In this document: positions 1 to 8,901 of the stretch, one piece after another
How positions within the stretch are numbered: position 1 is the stretch's first letter
How the letters are laid out: every line of letters begins with the position of its first letter
Assembly (NCBI RefSeq): GCF_002364335.1
Contig: NZ_DEXW01000046.1
Location: 110,815-150,475, forward strand
Length of the DNA: 39,661 bases
Direction: 5' to 3'
Source of the DNA: Winogradskyella sp. UBA3174
GTDB taxonomy: Bacteria > Bacteroidota > Bacteroidia > Flavobacteriales > Flavobacteriaceae
Translations under genes and position numbers: made by a program
Notes under the pieces: model-generated
What the model was told of the DNA's origin: nothing
The model's database searches: none
Seen by the model: the letters and a program-made list of their open reading frames with translations, nothing else

Positions 1-647
1 GGATCACGTTTGTGTTCCCATAGCGCAGCAATTAATTTGTTTGGATTTGTTGGATCCATAATTAAATCTGCAACACCGGTTTTATTATTAGCAAATAAGA
101 TATTTTTCCATGTTTTTCCGCCATCAGTTGTTTTAAAAACACCTCGTTCTGGATGTTCGCCCCATGGTGAGCCAATAGCACCAACATAAACCACATCTGG
201 ATTTGTTGGATCGACGATGATTCTATGTATATGTCTTGTTTTTTCAAGACCCATAGCCATCCATGTTTTGCCGCCATCAAGAGATTTGTAAACACCATAA
301 CCACCATTCAGGGAGTTACGAGGGTTTCCTTCACCTGTACCAACCCAAATGACACTTGGATTAGATTGTTGAATTTCAACGGCTCCGATAGAAGCCGTTA
401 ACTCCTTTTCAAAAATAGGTGCCCATTTTATGCCTCCAGAAGTAGATTTCCATAAGCCTCCAGAAGCTGTACCAACATACATCACATCCGGACTGTTAGT
501 AACCACATCAATAGCCGTAACACGACCAGACATGCCACCAGGACCAATATTTCGTGGTGTCATATTTTTGACGAGGTCCATTGAAAATTCTTGTGCAGAA
601 ATTAGTGTTATGCAGAACAGCATAATAATTAAGAGAAAACGTTTCAT
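1..647 (-). CDS. Secreted BNR/sortilin-like repeat protein, 3' end missing
   Basis: The N-terminal 215 residues of a secreted beta-propeller protein are present; the gene runs off the left edge. It starts at the ATG at 645-647 with a signal peptide (MKRFLLIIMLFCITLISAQ). Repeated segments of the BNR/VPS10 type follow: 'GTASGGLWKSTSGG', 'GVYKSLDGGKTWMAM' and 'GVFKTTDGGKTWKNI', each with an Asp-box-like S/T-x-D-G-G-x-T-W core, interleaved with 'DPTNPDVVYVG' strands. Homologues in Bacteroidota are usually around 1000 residues and are annotated as glycosyl hydrolase or WD40/YVTN/BNR-like proteins, often without a proven substrate. An enzymatic role cannot be judged from this fragment. The gene is divergent from the VWA gene, with a 123 bp gap. 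Family placement is confident; function is unknown. Confidence 0.85.
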   Translation of the reverse strand, partial: MKRFLLIIMLFCITLISAQEFSMDLVKNMTPRNIGPGGMSGRVTAIDVVTNSPDVMYVGTASGGLWKSTSGGIKWAPIFEKELTASIGAVEIQQSNPSVIWVGTGEGNPRNSLNGGYGVYKSLDGGKTWMAMGLEKTRHIHRIIVDPTNPDVVYVGAIGSPWGEHPERGVFKTTDGGKTWKNILFANNKTGVADLIMDPTNPNKLIAALWEHKRD

Positions 648-702
648 GTTGTAAAGGTTAGTTAAGTAATGCTTAAAATTAAGGAAAAGAATTGATAGAA
701 TT

Positions 703-719
703 CTTAACGTATTGTTAAG
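703..719. repeat. Short inverted repeat in the divergent promoter region
   Basis: CTTAAC and GTTAAG form a perfect 6 bp inverted repeat around a 5 bp spacer, lying between the BNR gene (start 647) and the VWA gene (start 771). It could be an operator for either gene. A 6 bp AT-rich dyad can also occur by chance, and I see no second copy nearby. I found no clear TAnnTTTG element in this gap on either strand. Confidence 0.3.
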
Positions 720-770
720 TTGTTTTAATCCTTGTTTTTTCATTCTAAAAAGTATTATTTTTACATAGCT

Positions 771-1907
771 ATGAAAGAAAAACCCAATAAATCAGGTTTT
801 GTATTTAAAACCTACGAAGCACTAAACCAATCTCCATTCGAAAAGCTTTTTGAGATTTTTAAAGAGCTAATTACGCATACATCTGGTGACTTTGATGAAG
901 CTATTGATTGGATGCGTCAACTAGATAAGGAATATAAGTTAACCACACCAGAATATACCATTGATGATTTTATTGAAGACCTAAAAACTAAAGGTTATAT
1001 CAGAGAGGAAATTGATGCTAATGGAGACGGAGAAGGTGCAAGTGGTATGGCAATTACCGCAAAAACAGAACGCGCTATTCGTCAGCAAGCTTTAGATAAT
1101 ATTTTTGGAAAGATTAAGCGAAGTGGTTCTGGTAACCATAAAAGTAAAGGTGTTGGTCTTGGCGATGAACATACGGGAGATTTTAGAGCCTATCAATTTG
1201 GTGATAGTTTAGACAAAGTCTCTATGACTGAAAGTATTAGAAATGCTCAAATTAACAACGGTATTGGTGATTTTAGTCTAACCGAAGATGATTTGGTTGT
1301 AGAAGAAACGCTTCACAAAAGCCAAATGAGTACGGTACTTATGATAGATATAAGTCATAGTATGATATTGTACGGTGAAGATCGTATTACGCCAGCAAAA
1401 AAAGTAGCTATGGCTCTGGCAGAATTAATCACAACGCGTTATCCAAAAGATACTTTAGAAATTTTAGTTTTTGGTAATGATGCGTGGCCAATTAAAATAA
1501 AAGAGTTGCCTTACTTAAAAGTAGGTCCTTACCATACCAATACGGTTGCTGGATTGCAATTAGCCATGGATATGTTGCGCAGAAAGCGAAATACGAATAA
1601 ACAGATTTTTATGATTACAGATGGTAAACCAAGTTGCTTGCGTATGCCAGATGGCCAGTATTATAAAAACAGTAATGGTTTAGATCCATTTATTACCAAT
1701 AAGTGTTATGCGATGGCACAGCAAGCAAGACGCTTACATATTCCTATTACAACGTTTATGATTGCTGAAGATCCGTACCTAATGCAATTTATTAGAGAGT
1801 TTACCCAAGCTAATAGAGGTAAAGCGTTTTATACAGGTTTGAAAGGACTTGGTGAAATGATATTTGAAGATTACGAAAACAATAGAAAAAAAAGAATTAA
1901 AGGATAA
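771..1907 (+). CDS. VWA-domain protein, partner of the AAA+ ATPase
   Basis: A 378-residue cytoplasmic protein with no signal peptide or membrane segment. A von Willebrand factor A domain fills the C-terminal half: the metal-binding MIDAS motif DISHS (D193, S195, S197) is followed by 'ITDGKPS' carrying another MIDAS-type Asp. The N-terminal ~190 residues are acidic and helical with a glycine-rich linker. I chose the ATG at 771; an in-frame TTG at 732 would add 13 unconvincing residues. The next gene begins 2 bp after the stop codon, so the two are surely co-expressed. VWA proteins next to MoxR/Mg-chelatase-type ATPases usually act together as a chaperone or metal-insertase-like pair, with the VWA protein as substrate adaptor. 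The client here is not evident. Confidence 0.88.
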   Translation: MKEKPNKSGFVFKTYEALNQSPFEKLFEIFKELITHTSGDFDEAIDWMRQLDKEYKLTTPEYTIDDFIEDLKTKGYIREEIDANGDGEGASGMAITAKTERAIRQQALDNIFGKIKRSGSGNHKSKGVGLGDEHTGDFRAYQFGDSLDKVSMTESIRNAQINNGIGDFSLTEDDLVVEETLHKSQMSTVLMIDISHSMILYGEDRITPAKKVAMALAELITTRYPKDTLEILVFGNDAWPIKIKELPYLKVGPYHTNTVAGLQLAMDMLRRKRNTNKQIFMITDGKPSCLRMPDGQYYKNSNGLDPFITNKCYAMAQQARRLHIPITTFMIAEDPYLMQFIREFTQANRGKAFYTGLKGLGEMIFEDYENNRKKRIKG

Positions 1908-1909
1908 AG

Positions 1910-3373
1910 ATGAAAGTTGAGACTATTAAAACATTAGGAGAATTAAAAAAAGTAGGTTATCAATCAAAATCTATAAAAGATGAATTGAGAGATAATTTAA
2001 TTGAAAATATTAAAAATAAAGTAAATACGTTTGAAGGGATTCATGGTTATGAAAACACAGTTATCCCTGAATTGGAACGTGCTATATTATCACGACATAA
2101 TATTAATTTATTAGGTTTAAGAGGACAAGCCAAAACACGTTTAGCGCGTATGATGGTTAATTTGTTAGATGAATATATCCCAGTTGTTGAAGGTTCTGAA
2201 ATTAATGATGATCCATTAGCACCAATCTCAAGGTTTGCTTTAGAATTAGTAGCTGAGAAAGGTGATGCTACACCAATTACATGGTTGTATCGTAATGATC
2301 GTTTTGCTGAAAAATTAGCAACTCCAGATGTAACTGTAGCTGACATTATTGGTGATGTAGATCCTATAAAAGCTGCAAATTTAAAATTAAGTTATGCCGA
2401 TGATCGCGTCATTCATTATGGTATGATACCTCGTGCAAACCGTTGCATATTTGTAATTAACGAGTTACCAGATTTACAAGCACGTATTCAAGTTGCTTTG
2501 TTCAATATCTTACAAGAAGGGGATATTCAAATTAGAGGTTTTAAATTGAGACTAGCTTTAGATATGCAATTTGTATTTACTGCAAACCCTGAAGATTACA
2601 CAAACAGAGGAAGTATCGTAACTCCTTTAAAAGATAGAATTGGTTCACAGATACTTACCCATTATCCGGATTCTGTAGAAACTGCAAGAACCATAACGTC
2701 TCAAGAAGCCAAGTTAGATGAGCGACAAGCAGATTCAATTTATGTACCAGAATTAGCGAAAGATTTGTTAGAGCAAATAAGTTTTGAAGCTAGAGAAAGT
2801 GAATATGTAGATGTAAAGAGTGGTGTAAGTGCACGTATGAGTATTACAGCATTTCAAAATCTTTTAAGTACAGCAGAACGACGCGCTTTAATTTCTGGTG
2901 ATAAAAATACAGCAGTACGTTTATCTGATTTTGTTGGAGTAATACCTGCAATTACAGGAAAAGTAGAGTTGGTTTACGAAGGAGAACAAGAGGGAGCAGA
3001 TTTTGTAGCGAATGCATTAATGGAAGCCGCTGTTAAAACCTTATTCCCTAATTATTTTCCTAAAGTAGAAAAGTTAGAAAAGCAAGGAGACGAGACACCT
3101 TATGACGATTTAATCTCATGGTTTTTTAATGGTGATGGCTTTGAGTTATTAGATGAATTTGATGATGCGTCCTACAAGGCTAAATTAGATGAGGTTACTC
3201 CTTTAGATGCTTTAATTGCAGATTACCAGCCAGAAATTGATCCAAGAGATGTTTATTTTGAAAAGGAATTTATTCTTTGGGGACTTACTCAATTTAAAAA
3301 ACTAAGTAAATATCGTTATTCTGAAGGGTTACAGTTTCAAGATCCTTATGGTAGTTATATTAGTGGGTTGTAG
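1910..3373 (+). CDS. AAA+ ATPase of the MoxR / magnesium-chelatase type
   Basis: A 487-residue AAA+ ATPase. Walker A is 'GLRGQAKT' (residues 69-76). The Walker B strand reads 'CIFVINE' near residues 179-185, with Asn where Mg-chelatase I subunits usually have Asp; the following Glu is kept. A sensor-1-like 'FVFTANPEDYTNRG' and an Arg in 'TPLKDRIGSQI' follow. The C-terminal third is helical and probably the lid and interaction domain. It follows the VWA gene by 2 bp, the standard arrangement for an ATPase/VWA remodelling pair. In such systems the ATPase ring drives conformational change in a client held by the VWA protein. Nothing nearby points to chlorophyll or cobalamin synthesis, so a literal magnesium chelatase role is unlikely. 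Confidence 0.87.
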   Translation: MKVETIKTLGELKKVGYQSKSIKDELRDNLIENIKNKVNTFEGIHGYENTVIPELERAILSRHNINLLGLRGQAKTRLARMMVNLLDEYIPVVEGSEINDDPLAPISRFALELVAEKGDATPITWLYRNDRFAEKLATPDVTVADIIGDVDPIKAANLKLSYADDRVIHYGMIPRANRCIFVINELPDLQARIQVALFNILQEGDIQIRGFKLRLALDMQFVFTANPEDYTNRGSIVTPLKDRIGSQILTHYPDSVETARTITSQEAKLDERQADSIYVPELAKDLLEQISFEARESEYVDVKSGVSARMSITAFQNLLSTAERRALISGDKNTAVRLSDFVGVIPAITGKVELVYEGEQEGADFVANALMEAAVKTLFPNYFPKVEKLEKQGDETPYDDLISWFFNGDGFELLDEFDDASYKAKLDEVTPLDALIADYQPEIDPRDVYFEKEFILWGLTQFKKLSKYRYSEGLQFQDPYGSYISGL

Positions 3374-3403
3374 GTAAAGTGAACTACCCTTGCTCAATAA
3401 TTT

Positions 3404-3443
3404 AATGACCTGTTTGGTTTTGAAAACCTCACAGGTCATTTTT
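3404..3443 (+). terminator. Rho-independent terminator between convergent genes
   Basis: AATGACCTGT (3404-3413) pairs perfectly with ACAGGTCATT (3431-3440), with an inner GGTTTT/AAAACC pairing inside the loop, followed by a T run. It lies 31 bp after the ATPase stop and before the opposing PepSY gene, so it should end the VWA/ATPase transcript. It may also slow the opposing transcript, although the A-rich side there is poor. Confidence 0.8.
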
Positions 3444-3479
3444 AATTCCTATTCGTTAGACTTACAGCTCTATAGCCTT

Positions 3480-4034
3480 CTATATATTGCGCTTATTCTT
3501 TTTTATCTGTTTTGGTTTTTTCCACAGCCAAAACCCACTTAAAGAAAGAAATAATAGACCAAATGAGACGAGTGTTGAGTAGAACAACTTTGTTGCGTTT
3601 CCATTAGAATCAAATAAATAATCAACTATAGAACCGTCGTGAATCATTTCAATGACATCAGCGGTTCTTGTTTTTTGTGATACTATTTTTCCTGTGTAGC
3701 AGTCAATTTGTAATTCGGTGAAGTGTTCTTCAAATTGCACCTTGGCGATTCCTTTTTGTGGTCTATAATCAATTCTATTGATTTCTGTTGAAAGATTTAA
3801 GCTATCGATATAACGGATTGCATTTCTTTGAATTTTATCTAAAGAAAGAAGTGCTCTTCCTTCGGAATCAATGGTGGTAGTAGAAGGCTTTAATTGTAAT
3901 TCGTCTTTCCAGGCCAGTAATAGTCCTGTGATGCTCATAATAGCAAAGAATAGTAACAATGGAATTGCCACGAACCTATGTGCTTTACGATACCAACGTG
4001 AGGATTTAGCTAAAGATTGATTCTCTCTTTTCAA
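3480..4034 (-). CDS. PepSY-associated transmembrane protein
   Basis: A 184-residue inner-membrane protein of the PepSY-associated TM helix type. The N-terminal 'WYRKAHRFVAIPLLLFFAIMS' region, followed by 'GLLLAWKDEL', gives the family's conserved RKxHR entry into helix 1. A soluble PepSY-like domain (about residues 50-130) precedes a second helix, 'LVSFGLLFLSLSGFWLWKK', with a basic cytoplasmic tail. These proteins often sit near iron-uptake or reductase genes; no such gene adjoins here. The start appears to be TTG at 4034: an in-frame TAG lies a few codons upstream, and the next ATG (M33) would cut into helix 1. Convergent with the ATPase gene. Confidence 0.82.
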   Translation of the reverse strand: MKRENQSLAKSSRWYRKAHRFVAIPLLLFFAIMSITGLLLAWKDELQLKPSTTTIDSEGRALLSLDKIQRNAIRYIDSLNLSTEINRIDYRPQKGIAKVQFEEHFTELQIDCYTGKIVSQKTRTADVIEMIHDGSIVDYLFDSNGNATKLFYSTLVSFGLLFLSLSGFWLWKKPKQIKKNKRNI

Positions 4035-4131
4035 AGTATGAATTAATCTGCGAATCTAAAGAATTTACCGAGGAGATTATCTTAAGAAGAAGTTAATGCC
4101 GTTGACCTAAGCTTAATTTGAAAAGTAGTAG

Positions 4132-4704
4132 TTACCAAGTATCACGACTTTTAATATTAGCATCGCAGAGTTTAATAATCTCTGCGATTCTTTTTTGCTG
4201 AGTTACTTCGCGTTTAGCACTTTGAAGCCAAGATAAATAGCTCTTTCTATAGCCTCTAGAAAAGTTTTGATAGTTCGCGTAAGCCTTATGGTTTTTGTCA
4301 AAAGCAATTTGTAATTTTTTTGGAATTATACCTTTCTCAACAGCATCCATTTCGGTCCACTTTCCGTTTTCTTTGGCAATTTCAATCAATTTATAACCTT
4401 GGTCTTGCATTAAACCATTTGCAATGAGTTCTACAACATGCTTTTTGTTTACTGCACTCCAAACGCCATTATGATTTCTAGGACAGAAGTATTGCTTCCG
4501 TTTACCATTGCCCAAACTTTTCACGGTAGAATCAATCCAACCAAAACAGAGGGCTACTCTAACGGCTTCCTCCCATCGCATTGTTGAGATGCCCATTTCA
4601 AGTTTATAGAAAATAAGATATACGGCTTTATGCTGATCGTGATTGTTTAACAACCAGTCATAGAAGTCGGTATCGCGTTCAAAATGAAATTCAGGAATTT
4701 GCAT
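4132..4704 (-). CDS. YdeI/OmdA family protein
   Basis: A 190-residue soluble protein of the YdeI/OmpD-associated family. Signature stretches are the N-terminal 'FYDWLLNNHDQHKAVYLIFYK', 'MRWEEAVRVALCFGWIDS' (the conserved ALCFGWIDS block), 'KRKQYFCPRNHNGVWSAVNKKH' broken over residues 68-90, and a C-terminal 'KSYLSWLQSAKREVTQQKRI' block in which the SAK/RIxEI part is typical. The family has been linked to bacteriocin protection and stress in other bacteria, but the molecular activity is not settled. The ATG at 4704 gives the expected family length. About 97 bp separate it from the PepSY gene and 72 bp from the MG2/plug gene, so it may be transcribed on its own. Confidence 0.85.
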   Translation of the reverse strand: MQIPEFHFERDTDFYDWLLNNHDQHKAVYLIFYKLEMGISTMRWEEAVRVALCFGWIDSTVKSLGNGKRKQYFCPRNHNGVWSAVNKKHVVELIANGLMQDQGYKLIEIAKENGKWTEMDAVEKGIIPKKLQIAFDKNHKAYANYQNFSRGYRKSYLSWLQSAKREVTQQKRIAEIIKLCDANIKSRDTW

Positions 4705-4776
4705 TCGGTTAAATTTGTTTTGTGCTTAAATTATTAAATAGTTATAAACTTTCAAACAGTAGAATTAAACATATGA

Positions 4777-7227
4777 TTATTCCACTGAAAATGTACTAGT
4801 CTGGTATAACGGAATACCAGAATCTGAAATCCCTTCAATTTCAATAATATAATCACCTTTTATATCGCAAGTAAAAAATGAAATTTCTTGAGTCTGGTTT
4901 TGCCTGGTTATTCTAATTTTAGGTTCCCAATGAAGTGTTGTCCGTATATCGGTTTTTGTGTTTTGGTTAGTTTCGCTACTATATTTTGGAGAATAGAATT
5001 CCATGGCAGTATAAAATCCTTGTGCTGAATAATTTATGACACCTGGTTTTCTTTTAGCCCTTCTTGAAGATGTAGAACTTCCTCTTCTCGTGTAAATAAC
5101 AATAACACCATCTTTAGAATTTGAATATATTGCGGCATTAGCTCCTTTATACAAGTCTATAAAGGAAATTTGATTAGCATTTATTTCTGCTAAATAATCT
5201 AGCGTAACAGCTACGTCATCAAGAAATATGAGTGGATTTGATCCGCTTCCTCTAATAGAAATTCTCCTTGGTCTGCCACCCATAAATGAGACTCCCGGCA
5301 AACGGGCCAATAAACTAATAACCGTTTGCTTGCTTAAAGATTCGTCGGATTCTATATCTAATCTATAACTAGGATCATCAAATTTTGATATGTCTTCCAT
5401 TTCGGCTTTTCTCTCAGACTTTTTGTTTCCTATAATTAGGACTTCATCTAATTTTTGACTTGACTGGTTGTATTGAAAATTAATAGCGCTACCATATTCA
5501 GACACTTTTAAAATATCTGAATTTTGATTTTCATTATTTATATGATTATTTCTTGCCACTTTAGGCGAAGGTGCAGCCTCATCTAAAAAAATTAAGACTT
5601 CTCTTGCTTTTTCTGATGTGATATCGGTTAATCTTGATTGAATTATAGTTTGTATTGAATCATAAAACACAAAAGGGCCAAAGCTAAATTTTCCTACTGC
5701 ATTAGACTTCTTAACAGGTCTTTCGACTATTTGATCTCCGTAAAAAGTTAAGGTTGTAAATGCAGGCGTTGCCGAATTTGGTGGTTTTAGCAATTTAGTA
5801 GTGCCAGAAATTGTAATACCTTTTTCAATAGGAAATGTATTTATATCATTTTTACCATATAACAAATTTTGCCAAGTAAAACGTCGCCACCCATTGGTCA
5901 TCATCACAAGATCTAACAGGTATCTACTTTTATAATCCGCGTTGACTGAAAAAAAATAACTTGGATCTCCAATATCTCCTCTTAAATCTGAATTGAGCAA
6001 TAACCACATTTTAATGTTTTTTGAACGGTTATTATGTGGAATCGCATTTATATCTCGCACACTCATCGATAAATAACTTGGAAGGTTGGATCCCTTCGCG
6101 TCTTCTGTAGTTAATTTCAGTGATATTTTCTCTTTGGCACCCAAAAGATTCTTGTCTTTTTCAATCTTAATAGTTGCCTTGTTGTTTGGGTTTTCAATAA
6201 AAACTAAACGTTCGCAAACTGGCTTGCCTTCATAATTAAACAAGGTTAAATGTGCTACACCATCTTGCAGAGCATCGGTTGCTAACCTAAGAAAATAATT
6301 AGTTTTAGTTTCCGTTTCTAATTTATCAAATAGTATCTCGCCACGCTGGTGTAGCATTAAATAAGATCCTGCAAGACCTTGTTCTGTCGTAGATTTGACT
6401 TCTACTAATAAATGGTTGTCCTTATTATTGATATTTAAACCATATCCAAATGCCAATGCTTCAGGTAACTGATATTTATACTCAGAACCATTGAGGTCTA
6501 AGTTTGCATAATAGGTTTTATTTGGTTGTGGTGTTATATTAAAAACCCCTAGACCATAATCTAATGTGGAAAATTCTGAAATAATAGTGCCATCATTATC
6601 TGTTATATGTCCTGAGAGGGGTATTTTACTATAACTCTCATTTTTAATTTTAATAGCAACTTTACAGGTTACATTTTCTATCAAATAACCACCTTCGGGA
6701 TAAAAATTTAAATCTGGTTTCTCTAAAATTATAGACGCTTCGAATGCTTCTATAATTTTTATACTATCGAGAGTTTCTTTTGTGTTTTGTGACCAAATAT
6801 CTATTACCTTTTCAAAAAAGTAATCGGAGTCGGCATTTCTCATATAATTAGTATATGCTCGTATTACATATTTGCCTTTTTTCCAATCTTTTCCAATTTT
6901 AAAATCACCTTGGACACTTACATCATTAATATATAATTTTCTCTTACTAACAATGCTGTCTTGATCATTAATAAGTTCTGCATACAGCACTGCACTTTTA
7001 GTGCTTTTTAAATGCGTTATGCCGTTTACCAAATAAGCGGTAAACCAAATACTATCATTAGTTGCGTAATGGGATTTATCAGTTTGTATATAAACTTTTT
7101 CAGGCCATTCAACTTTACTGTAATTTTGCAGTTTATCTTTAATCAAGTCTGAGACGTTATTGGTTTTTAAAACAATAAACGAGCTAAAAATTAAAACTAA
7201 AGCGCAGTATATAAAGCCTTTTTTCAT
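4777..7227 (-). CDS. MG2-domain / TonB-plug protein without a barrel
   Basis: An 816-residue exported protein. A signal peptide (MKKGFIYCALVLIFSSFIV) is followed by an alpha-2-macroglobulin MG2-like domain, 'PEKVYIQTDKSHYATNDSIW' through 'KYVIRAYTNYMRN' (about residues 43-135). More beta-rich domains follow, then near residues 630-720 a TonB-receptor plug-like segment: 'LLARLPGVSF', 'RRISIRGSGSNPLIFLDD' and 'IDLYKGANAAIYSNSKDGVI'. No 22-strand outer-membrane barrel follows; only about 90 residues remain, so it is not a transporter by itself. The family is common in Bacteroidota and is often annotated only as 'TonB-dependent receptor plug domain-containing'. The ATG at 7227 is preferred over TTG at 7230. 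It ends 27 bp after the M1 peptidase, probably the same transcript. Confidence 0.8.
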   Translation of the reverse strand: MKKGFIYCALVLIFSSFIVLKTNNVSDLIKDKLQNYSKVEWPEKVYIQTDKSHYATNDSIWFTAYLVNGITHLKSTKSAVLYAELINDQDSIVSKRKLYINDVSVQGDFKIGKDWKKGKYVIRAYTNYMRNADSDYFFEKVIDIWSQNTKETLDSIKIIEAFEASIILEKPDLNFYPEGGYLIENVTCKVAIKIKNESYSKIPLSGHITDNDGTIISEFSTLDYGLGVFNITPQPNKTYYANLDLNGSEYKYQLPEALAFGYGLNINNKDNHLLVEVKSTTEQGLAGSYLMLHQRGEILFDKLETETKTNYFLRLATDALQDGVAHLTLFNYEGKPVCERLVFIENPNNKATIKIEKDKNLLGAKEKISLKLTTEDAKGSNLPSYLSMSVRDINAIPHNNRSKNIKMWLLLNSDLRGDIGDPSYFFSVNADYKSRYLLDLVMMTNGWRRFTWQNLLYGKNDINTFPIEKGITISGTTKLLKPPNSATPAFTTLTFYGDQIVERPVKKSNAVGKFSFGPFVFYDSIQTIIQSRLTDITSEKAREVLIFLDEAAPSPKVARNNHINNENQNSDILKVSEYGSAINFQYNQSSQKLDEVLIIGNKKSERKAEMEDISKFDDPSYRLDIESDESLSKQTVISLLARLPGVSFMGGRPRRISIRGSGSNPLIFLDDVAVTLDYLAEINANQISFIDLYKGANAAIYSNSKDGVIVIYTRRGSSTSSRRAKRKPGVINYSAQGFYTAMEFYSPKYSSETNQNTKTDIRTTLHWEPKIRITRQNQTQEISFFTCDIKGDYIIEIEGISDSGIPLYQTSTFSVE

Positions 7228-7254
7228 CAAAGATTATTTATATCAAATCCACCA

Positions 7255-8892
7255 TCATATTTTATGTATTTCAACATAAAAGTCGCGATCCACTTTTAAT
7301 TCGGTTCCAGTAAAAGGCATCGTTTGCCATTTCGCTTTTGGGTAAATCCATTGCGTTTTGTCTCCAATTTCGATTTGAATTGGCATGTCAAATCCTTCTA
7401 CAATACTTATGTAATGGTATTGAAGTTCTCCATCTTCTATTTTAAATTCAAACGTAGGAATCCGAACATCACGTAAATACTGATTAAAAAATGCTGTTAA
7501 ATCAATATTTGATTCTTTACTTATATAATCTTCAATTTGTTTTGTGGTTACTGTTTTATGATAAAATTCTGAATTTAGACCTCGCAGTATTTGTCTCCAT
7601 TTTTCATCATCTTCTAAAAGTTGTCTTATCGTATGCAGCATATTTGCTCCTTTATAATAGATATCGCTAGAGCCTTCATTATTTACATTGTATACACCAA
7701 TTAGAGGTTTGTCATTTTGAATGTTAGCGCGTGTACCAATCACATAGTCTGCTGCCGCTTCTTTACCATAGTAATAGTCTAAGAATAGATTTTCTGAATA
7801 GGCTGTGAAACCTTCGTGAATCCACATATCTGCAATATCTTTATTTGTAATATTGTTGGCAAACCACTCATGACCAGCTTCATGGATAATGATAAAATCG
7901 AATTTTAAGCCCCAACCAGTTCGTGATAAATCTTTGCCTAAATAGCCTTTCATATATTTATTTCCATAAGTGACAGAACTCTGATGTTCCATACCTAAAT
8001 AAGGCACTTCAACCAGTTTAAAACTATCTTCATAAAAAGGATACGGACCAAACCAATGCTCAAAAGCTTTCATCATTTTTGGAGCATCTTTAAAGTGTTC
8101 TTTTGCTTTTTCAAGATTATCAGTAAGCACCCAATAATCCATATCTAATGGACCTTTTTCACCATCAAAGACTTCAGAGAAATTAACATAATCGCCTATG
8201 TTTACATTAACACCATAATTATTAATTGGATTATTTATAAACCAATGTGAGGTCACTGTCTTATTAGAGTTTTCTACGAGTTGTCTTAAGCGACCATTAG
8301 AAACATTCATTAAGCCTTTTGGGTTGGTGATGCTAATTAGCATACTATCTACTTCATCGTACATGTGGTCTTTATTTGGCCACCAAACACTTGCACCTAG
8401 ACCTTGGCAAGATGTCGCAATAAAATGTTTGTCGTTGTTGTCTTTTTTCCAAGAAAAACCGCCATCCCAAGGTGCGCTTTTAGCTTCTCTTGGGTTTCCG
8501 TTATAATATACTTCAATAGAATTTATATCTCCTATGATTTGATTTTCAGTAAGCGTAACAAAATGTGCATTGCCATTATGAGTTACGTTTAACTCTTTTC
8601 CTGCTTGAAGCACTTTAGTAATTACCATTGGCTCTTGCAAGTCAATTTGCATAACTTGATTTTTCTCTAAAACTTTATAGTGAATCGTGTTTTTCCCTGA
8701 AATGAATTTAGTTTCAGGTTTTACTTCAATATCTAAGTGGTAATAGGTTAAATCCCACCAAGAGCGCTCTGGTGTTATACTTCCTCTTAATGTATCTTGA
8801 TTGTTAAAGTTGTTTTTTTCGGATAGTAAACCTTGACCATTACAAATAAAGACTGTAAAAAGCACAAAACATAAGACTGAAATGTTTCTCAT
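7255..8892 (-). CDS. M1-family aminopeptidase
   Basis: A 545-residue secreted zinc peptidase of the M1 (gluzincin) family. Signal peptide MRNISVLCFVLFTVFICNG. The zinc site HEAGH (H337, E338, H341) is followed by the third ligand E360 in 'WIHEGFTAYSE', the classic HExxH-x18-E spacing. The exopeptidase substrate motif, usually GxMEN, appears as 'LGMEHQSS', with His in place of Asn. The protein is shorter than full M1 enzymes (~850 residues) because the large C-terminal helical domain is missing, as in other Bacteroidota M1 peptidases. It lies 9 bp downstream of the M28 peptidase gene, so the two are likely co-transcribed and may share a role in periplasmic peptide breakdown. Confidence 0.92.
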   Translation of the reverse strand: MRNISVLCFVLFTVFICNGQGLLSEKNNFNNQDTLRGSITPERSWWDLTYYHLDIEVKPETKFISGKNTIHYKVLEKNQVMQIDLQEPMVITKVLQAGKELNVTHNGNAHFVTLTENQIIGDINSIEVYYNGNPREAKSAPWDGGFSWKKDNNDKHFIATSCQGLGASVWWPNKDHMYDEVDSMLISITNPKGLMNVSNGRLRQLVENSNKTVTSHWFINNPINNYGVNVNIGDYVNFSEVFDGEKGPLDMDYWVLTDNLEKAKEHFKDAPKMMKAFEHWFGPYPFYEDSFKLVEVPYLGMEHQSSVTYGNKYMKGYLGKDLSRTGWGLKFDFIIIHEAGHEWFANNITNKDIADMWIHEGFTAYSENLFLDYYYGKEAAADYVIGTRANIQNDKPLIGVYNVNNEGSSDIYYKGANMLHTIRQLLEDDEKWRQILRGLNSEFYHKTVTTKQIEDYISKESNIDLTAFFNQYLRDVRIPTFEFKIEDGELQYHYISIVEGFDMPIQIEIGDKTQWIYPKAKWQTMPFTGTELKVDRDFYVEIHKI

Positions 8893-8901
8893 TTTTATAT
8901 A

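Noticed and set aside
430..654. Plus-strand open frame opposite the BNR gene
   Set aside because: The minus strand encodes clear BNR repeats and a signal peptide here; the plus frame is incidental.
732..770. TTG-initiated extension of the VWA gene
   Set aside because: It adds 13 residues from an AT-rich promoter-like stretch; the ATG at 771 gives a normal start.
2047..2346. Open frame antisense to the AAA+ ATPase
   Set aside because: It is a shadow of the ATPase gene with no recognisable domain or signal.
1910..3373. Magnesium chelatase for chlorophyll synthesis
   Set aside because: No tetrapyrrole genes nearby, and the ATPase/VWA pair is the generic MoxR-like arrangement.
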